From NCBI RefSeq assembly GCF_002090135.1, contig NZ_BBRL01000004.1, positions 1,054,001-1,118,000 of the forward strand: a DNA stretch of 64,000 bases, written 5' to 3'. The notes below the pieces were generated by a model. That model worked only from the letters and a program-made list of their open reading frames with translations, ran no database searches and had not been told where the DNA came from. This stretch comes from Demequina sp. NBRC 110055 (lineage in GTDB: Bacteria; Actinomycetota; Actinomycetes; Actinomycetales; Demequinaceae). Below, one piece after another: positions 59,907-64,000 of this stretch (the first letter of the stretch is position 1; the number at the start of each line of letters is the position of its first letter). Position numbers and translations under genes: made by a program.

Positions 59907-60563
59907 CTAGTCCAGCGGCTGTGGAGGTGGAGTCGCGAGCTCCGCGAGCGGCATCAGCAGTTGCGAGTCGATAAATGCTCGCGCTGCCGCGACCATGTCG
60001 ACTTCGGGGCGGAGGAGCCACTGGACCTGAAGCCCATCGAGCACTCCGGTGAGGGTGCGTGCGAAGGTTCGCGGATCGATCCCGGGGCGCAGAGCACCTT
60101 CATGCAGGAGGCGCTCGCCTGCAGTGGTGAGGAGGTCTTCGACCCAGGCGTATCGGTTGACGAAGTATTCATGCGCCGGGTGGTCTTCTGCAGTGGCCTC
60201 TGCCGACAAGGCGACGTAGAGCTCGACAACGTGGCGCTGGTGGCTGTTGCGCTCCGTGATCTCCAGGATGCGGCGCAGCGTGTCTGCGCCAGAAAGGGCC
60301 TCGCGAGTTTCGCCGAGGTCGTCGGCCTCGCGTCGGGCCAAAACCTCCTGAAGCAGCGCGACCTTCGTGCCGAAGTGGTGGCGCAGTCCGGCTTCGCTGA
60401 TTCCCGCGGCTGCCGCGACATCTCGCACGGAGGAGGCGGTGTAGCCGCGTTCGGCAAAGAGACGCGTTGCCGCATCGAGGATCACTTGCCTGCGTTGCTC
60501 GCTCTTGGCATACGGGCCCCGTGCATTGGATTGGCGGGACTCGCTGTTCGTCACGGGTGTCAC
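59907..60563 (-). CDS. TetR/AcrR-family transcriptional regulator
   Basis: A 218-residue regulator. The N-terminal HTH is at about 22-68 (VILDAATRLFAERGYTASSV to GISEAGLRHHFGTK); the rest is a helical ligand-binding domain. GTG at 60563 or 60554 could be the start. It lies 57 bp downstream of an MFS sugar transporter on the same strand, with a hairpin in between, so it may control that transporter. It is separate from the LacI circuit as far as sequence shows. Confidence 0.87.
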   Translation of the reverse strand: MTPVTNSESRQSNARGPYAKSEQRRQVILDAATRLFAERGYTASSVRDVAAAAGISEAGLRHHFGTKVALLQEVLARREADDLGETREALSGADTLRRILEITERNSHQRHVVELYVALSAEATAEDHPAHEYFVNRYAWVEDLLTTAGERLLHEGALRPGIDPRTFARTLTGVLDGLQVQWLLRPEVDMVAAARAFIDSQLLMPLAELATPPPQPLD

Positions 60564-60576
60564 TCTAGGCGCAGGC

Positions 60577-60613
60577 GGGCTGGGCAGACGAGTTGGGTGC
60601 GCCTGCCCAGCCC
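60577..60613 (-). terminator. Hairpin between the MFS and TetR genes
   Basis: GGGCTGGGCAG (60577-60587) pairs perfectly with CTGCCCAGCCC (60603-60613). It begins 7 bp after the MFS stop on the minus strand. Transcription may be partly stopped before the TetR gene. Confidence 0.6.
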
Positions 60614-60620
60614 ACGGGAG

Positions 60621-61901
60621 TCACCGCACCTTGCGGATAGGCAGGATGAGGAATGCCGCCGCGACGGCGACGAGGGCGCAGAAGATGTAAAGCGCCTGGT
60701 AGCCGCCGGCGAGCGAGATGATGACCGCCGCGATGAAGGGGCCCGCGATCTGGGGTCCGGTGTTGCCGATGTTCAGTAGCCCGAGGTCGCGACCGCTGTT
60801 TTCCGAACTGGGCAAGACGAGGGTCATGATGGCGGCGTCGATCGCGTAGTAGGTGCCGAACGAGATGCCCATCACCACAGAGAAGGCGATCATGCCGGTC
60901 CAGGTCGGCATGACCACGGGGATGAGCGCTCCGATGCCCACGCCGATCGATGCCACGACGACGAAGACCTTGCGGCGCTTCACGAGGTCCGACAGCGGCC
61001 CCGCGAGGAACGACATGGCGCCGGTGCAGCCCAAGTTGATGGTGCCCAGCAGGGCGGTCGCCGCGGTGACGTTGCCGCCAGGGAGGTTCTCGGCACCGAT
61101 GTAGTCCGTCAGCGTGTAGAGCTGGTAGGTCGAGACGGTCCAGTAGCCCACCATGATCGCCACGCGCGACCAGAAGGCCCAGGCGAAGTCGTGGTCCTTC
61201 AGGCCGGCGAAGAAGCTCGAGGAGGACTGGCGCTCGCGCTTGACCTGTGCCTCGGGTGCCGACGTGCTCGCCGTCGGGTCCGGGGCAATCACCACCAGCA
61301 CGATGGTGGCGATGACGAGGATCGACGCGATGACGGCGTTCGCGAGAAAGGGCTGGTCAACGAGCTTGGCTGCAATGTTGATGGCGACGATGCTGCCGAG
61401 GGTTGAACCCGTCGCTGCCAGCGAGGAAATGGTGCCGCGGAAGCGCTCGGGAACACGATCGGGAACCGTCGTGGCGATCACCGCCTGGTACCCGCCCGTC
61501 GACACCATGACGAGGACGTACGCCGCACCGATGAGGAAGAGCGTCGACGCTCCTGCAAGGAGCAGCATCACCAGGAAGGACACGACGGCTGTGAGCAGCA
61601 GCCAGGGCGCGCGCCGGCCAAAGCGTGAACGCGTGCGGTCGGAGATTGCCCCGAAAAGCGGGTTGCTTAGCGCCGCCGCGAGTGCACCGATGGACGCGAT
61701 GAGGCCGTAGGAGCCCACCTTGCTCTCGTCGCCCAAAGACGCGATCTGCGCGGGAAGGATGATCTGCTGCAGGCCCTGGAAGATCGCCAGCATGCCCGCA
61801 TTGGCGATGAAGAACGGGGCGATATAGCGCATGCCGCCGATCGTCTTCGAAGGGCGGGGCGCTTCTTCGGTGGCCTCGGCCGGGACCGGGGAACTTGTCA
61901 T
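60621..61901 (-). CDS. MFS transporter, probably a sugar symporter
   Basis: A 426-residue protein with 12 predicted membrane helices. The loop after helix 2 has AISDRTRSRFGRRAPWLL, a pattern of GPH-type and related sugar symporters. The entry has GGMRYIAPFFIANAGML. A GAGAGG ribosome site precedes the ATG. It lies between the secreted glycosidase and GH3 genes, so uptake of released mono- or disaccharides is likely, in parallel with the ABC importer. Confidence 0.86.
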   Translation of the reverse strand: MTSSPVPAEATEEAPRPSKTIGGMRYIAPFFIANAGMLAIFQGLQQIILPAQIASLGDESKVGSYGLIASIGALAAALSNPLFGAISDRTRSRFGRRAPWLLLTAVVSFLVMLLLAGASTLFLIGAAYVLVMVSTGGYQAVIATTVPDRVPERFRGTISSLAATGSTLGSIVAINIAAKLVDQPFLANAVIASILVIATIVLVVIAPDPTASTSAPEAQVKRERQSSSSFFAGLKDHDFAWAFWSRVAIMVGYWTVSTYQLYTLTDYIGAENLPGGNVTAATALLGTINLGCTGAMSFLAGPLSDLVKRRKVFVVVASIGVGIGALIPVVMPTWTGMIAFSVVMGISFGTYYAIDAAIMTLVLPSSENSGRDLGLLNIGNTGPQIAGPFIAAVIISLAGGYQALYIFCALVAVAAAFLILPIRKVR

Positions 61902-62126
61902 CGTGTGACCTCTCTGTCATGCACCCGAGGGGGCTCGAACCTTCGTCGGCCCGCGGTGTTAGAGGCGATCATGGACCCCTCGCGAAAAAAGCGCAAGTGC
62001 GCGGTTTATGTGCGACGGGGCGTAGGCGGAGCCTGTCCAGGGCTGTTACGCTCGCAAAAGCCACGCAGTTGCGCGGGATTATGGACGCCGGTGTCCCCGT
62101 ACCCGGTGAGAGCGAGGAGTGACGCA

Positions 62127-63050
62127 ATGAAGATCATGCACAGGCGTTTGCAGGAGGTTCGAGATGAGCGGCAGCTTGGTCGCGTCTTCGCGCTCGAGGC
62201 GCGCTCGGAGGAGTTGATGCGTCCGCTCGGTCATCCCGAGCCGGAACGCTTCCGCGTGTTCGCGGCTGGAGAGCTCCACTCGCAGACGCGAATTCAAGAA
62301 CGCACCTATGCGAGCTTCGCGGAGTGGGCCGCGGCGATCGAGGCGAGTGCGGCGTCTCTCGATCTTGCCGCGCTCGAGCCCGAACGGCGCGACCTGTTCG
62401 AGTGGGAGCGCGAAGAACTGTTCTACGTTGACGCCTTCGGTGACACGGTGCCGGCATGGGTCGAGCTGGTGGACCAAGCGGTTCAGACGCAACGTGAGGC
62501 AGCCGCGGCGAAGCTCGACGAGCTGTTGGCAGCGGCCGGTCGCCAGCCCGCGGTGCCCGAATCGGCGTATCGCGCCCCCGACATTGCGGAGGATGGCGAG
62601 CCCAGCGAGGCTCCCGCCGCCATCCGCACGCGCAAGCCGATGCCCATCATGTACCGCCAGATCCAGGAGATCCGTCCGGGCATGTGGCAGCAGCAGTTCG
62701 AACTCGAACACAGGACGGATGTCGTGGAATCCGCCGCGGGCCACCCCCTCCCGAACCGCCACCGCGCTTTTGCTGCGGGCTCTCTCGATTCTCAGTTGCG
62801 CATCCACCAGCGCGTCTACCCGAGCATTGCCGACTGGGGAAGGTTCTTCGAGGAGTGGACGACCCACGAGGAGATGCAGGCGCTTGAGATCGAGCGTCGC
62901 CAGTTCTACACGTGGGAACGCGAGGAACTCCTGTACGTCGATCTGCCTGGTGAGCGTCCCATCCGTTGGATGGAGTTGATGGTCGAGGCGCACGGCGCTG
63001 CGTCCGCAGGCGACAGCGCCGAGTTGCGTTCGATCCTGCGTCACCTGTGA
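62127..63050 (+). CDS. Duplicated-domain protein of unknown function
   Basis: A 307-residue cytosolic protein made of two related halves. Residues about 1-102 (MHRRLQEVR to EREELFYVD) and about 178-280 (MYRQIQEIR to EREELLYVD) align along their length, sharing FAAGxLxSQxRIxxRxY and WEREEL(F/L)YVD. The linker is Ala/Pro-rich. The pattern recalls NIPSNAP/dimeric alpha-beta-barrel domains but no family was recognised. GAGGAG precedes the ATG, and its stop overlaps the GH3 start (TGATG), so it is co-translated with a glycosidase and probably helps in the same pathway. Confidence 0.75.
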   Translation: MKIMHRRLQEVRDERQLGRVFALEARSEELMRPLGHPEPERFRVFAAGELHSQTRIQERTYASFAEWAAAIEASAASLDLAALEPERRDLFEWEREELFYVDAFGDTVPAWVELVDQAVQTQREAAAAKLDELLAAAGRQPAVPESAYRAPDIAEDGEPSEAPAAIRTRKPMPIMYRQIQEIRPGMWQQQFELEHRTDVVESAAGHPLPNRHRAFAAGSLDSQLRIHQRVYPSIADWGRFFEEWTTHEEMQALEIERRQFYTWEREELLYVDLPGERPIRWMELMVEAHGAASAGDSAELRSILRHL

Positions 63051-64000
63051 TGGGGGATCGGGCCGGTACTGCTGTCGAGACCGCGGTGATCGCTGAGGAC
63101 CTGACGGTCCGGGAGAAAATCGCTCTTCTGGTGGGCGCGGACTTCTGGAGCACCTCGGGAGTGACGCGTGAAGGTGTCGAGATCGTGGAGCCGCTCCAGC
63201 TCGCCGACGGACCCCACGGCGTGCGCAAGCAACCGACCGAGGGCGACCACCTTGGCATCGGCAACGCGATACCGGCGACGTGTTTTCCTCCGGCGGTGAC
63301 GCTGGGCTCGACGTGGGATCGCGGCATGGCGCGCCGCGTGGGTGCGGCGCTGGGTGCCGAGGCGGCGGCGCGCGATGTCGATGTCCTCCTTGGTCCCGGC
63401 GTCAACATCAAGCGATCCCCGCTCGGGGGCAGGAACTTCGAGTATTTCAGCGAAGATCCCGTCCTCGCGGGCGACTTGGCCGCGGAGGTGATCGCAGGCA
63501 TTCAGGAGCAAGGAGTTGCGGCTTCCCTGAAGCACTTTGCCGTCAACAACCAGGAGACGGACCGCATGCGGATCTCGGCGGACGTCGACGAGCGTGCCCT
63601 TCGTGAGGTGTACCTCGAGGCGTTCCGCCGCGCGATCGAGGGCGGGCGCCCGTGGACCGTCATGTCGTCGTACAACAAGGTGAATGGCGAATTCGTGGCC
63701 GAGAGCCGCGCGCTACTCACCGACGTCCTACGCGGCGAATGGGGATTTGACGGAGCAGTCGTGTCTGACTGGGGAGGTGTCTCCGACCGGACCGCGTCAC
63801 TCAAGGCGGGCCTTGACCTTCAGATGCCCGGACCCGCAATCGCGGGTCGGGAAGACCTGGAGCGTGCGCTCGAGTCCGGCGAGATCGATGAGCTAGACCT
63901 CGATGCCTCTGTGCGTCGCATACTCGCGTTGACGGAACGCACACGGCGTTCGGACGTGGCGACGGTGCCGGACGACGACGCGCACCATCGACTCGCGCGC
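63050..64000 (+). CDS. GH3-family glycoside hydrolase (3' end beyond window)
   Basis: The first 317 residues of a family-3 beta-glycosidase. Visible are the entry LTVREKIALLVGADFWST, GVRKQ, GPGVNIKRSPLGGRNFEYFSEDP, SLKHFAVNNQE and the catalytic nucleophile in VVSDWGG (Asp near 238). No signal peptide is present, so it is cytosolic. GH3 enzymes remove terminal beta-linked glucose, xylose or N-acetylglucosamine; the substrate here is not set. ATG 63050 overlaps the previous stop codon. The C-terminal domains lie beyond the window. Confidence 0.9.
   Translation, partial: MGDRAGTAVETAVIAEDLTVREKIALLVGADFWSTSGVTREGVEIVEPLQLADGPHGVRKQPTEGDHLGIGNAIPATCFPPAVTLGSTWDRGMARRVGAALGAEAAARDVDVLLGPGVNIKRSPLGGRNFEYFSEDPVLAGDLAAEVIAGIQEQGVAASLKHFAVNNQETDRMRISADVDERALREVYLEAFRRAIEGGRPWTVMSSYNKVNGEFVAESRALLTDVLRGEWGFDGAVVSDWGGVSDRTASLKAGLDLQMPGPAIAGREDLERALESGEIDELDLDASVRRILALTERTRRSDVATVPDDDAHHRLAR

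Noticed and set aside
61916-61940. tRNA-like 3' end on the minus strand (GGTTCGAGCC next to a GC-rich tail), as a possible att remnant
   Set aside because: The T-stem does not pair properly and no acceptor partner or other tRNA arms were found. It is probably chance similarity in GC-rich DNA.

Overview
The window is a high-GC, gene-dense piece of an actinomycete chromosome. Supporting markers are a fused 2-oxoglutarate decarboxylase/dehydrogenase (kgd), the sigR-rsrA redox sigma/anti-sigma pair, a 24-codon bL37 ribosomal-protein gene, MmyB-type regulators and many start codons placed 6-8 nt after a -10 box (predicted leaderless mRNAs). The gene mix suggests order Micrococcales, perhaps near Demequina or Cellulomonas; that placement is inference from content, not a phylogeny. 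No CRISPR array, rRNA gene, integrase or transposase gene was seen. There is one tRNA gene (Arg-CCG).

Region 1 (1-5.9 kb): the 3' part of ychF, then an alcohol dehydrogenase, an MmyB regulator and a Bcr/CflA efflux pump, bounded by two near-identical 29-bp copies of the ychF 3' end (899-927 and 4454-4482). This looks like a small integrated island. A higBA toxin-antitoxin pair follows, coupled to an alpha/beta hydrolase. Region 2 (5.9-13.4 kb): small metabolic and regulatory genes, including an MmyB regulator divergent from a short-chain dehydrogenase across a 37-bp palindrome, and a ribbon-helix-helix/DUF4097 pair whose promoter carries three 11-bp-phased repeats. Region 3 (13.4-28.6 kb): core genes rsgA, aroA, a DoxX protein, sigR-rsrA with a consensus SigR promoter, bL37, pilT, kgd, an ABC exporter, two CNNM/CorC membrane proteins and an M15 peptidase. 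A 146-bp imperfect inverted repeat separates pilT from a degenerate SGNH protein. Region 4 (28.6-36 kb): a RhaD-like aldolase, alanine dehydrogenase, patatin, aldo/keto reductase, a second Bcr/CflA pump, another alcohol dehydrogenase, a 22-G run and tRNA-Arg. Region 5 (36-42.9 kb): a LacI regulator divergent from a tandem-HAD phosphatase, a complete ECF transporter (S, fused A-A', T) and a one-domain asparaginase-like protein. The transporter's substrate is unknown.

Region 6 (42.9-64 kb) is a glycan-utilisation locus. A LacI regulator sits between a GH31 glycosidase and a long operon: YesL-like protein, lipoprotein sugar-binding protein, two LplB/LplC-type permeases, a GH28-like enzyme, an unrecognised barrel protein, an SGNH esterase and a mannonate-dehydratase-family enolase. 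Facing it is a 1,109-residue secreted glycosidase with a DNRLRE-like domain inserted in its catalytic barrel. TetR, an MFS sugar transporter, a duplicated-domain unknown protein and a truncated GH3 enzyme follow. Palindromes built on GATACGTATC or close variants occur at the three main promoters, so one LacI protein probably controls them together. The working model is: the secreted enzyme cuts an acidic or acylated polysaccharide, the ABC system imports oligomers, the cytosolic GH28-like, GH31, esterase and unknown enzymes finish depolymerisation, and the enolase-superfamily enzyme dehydrates the resulting sugar acid.
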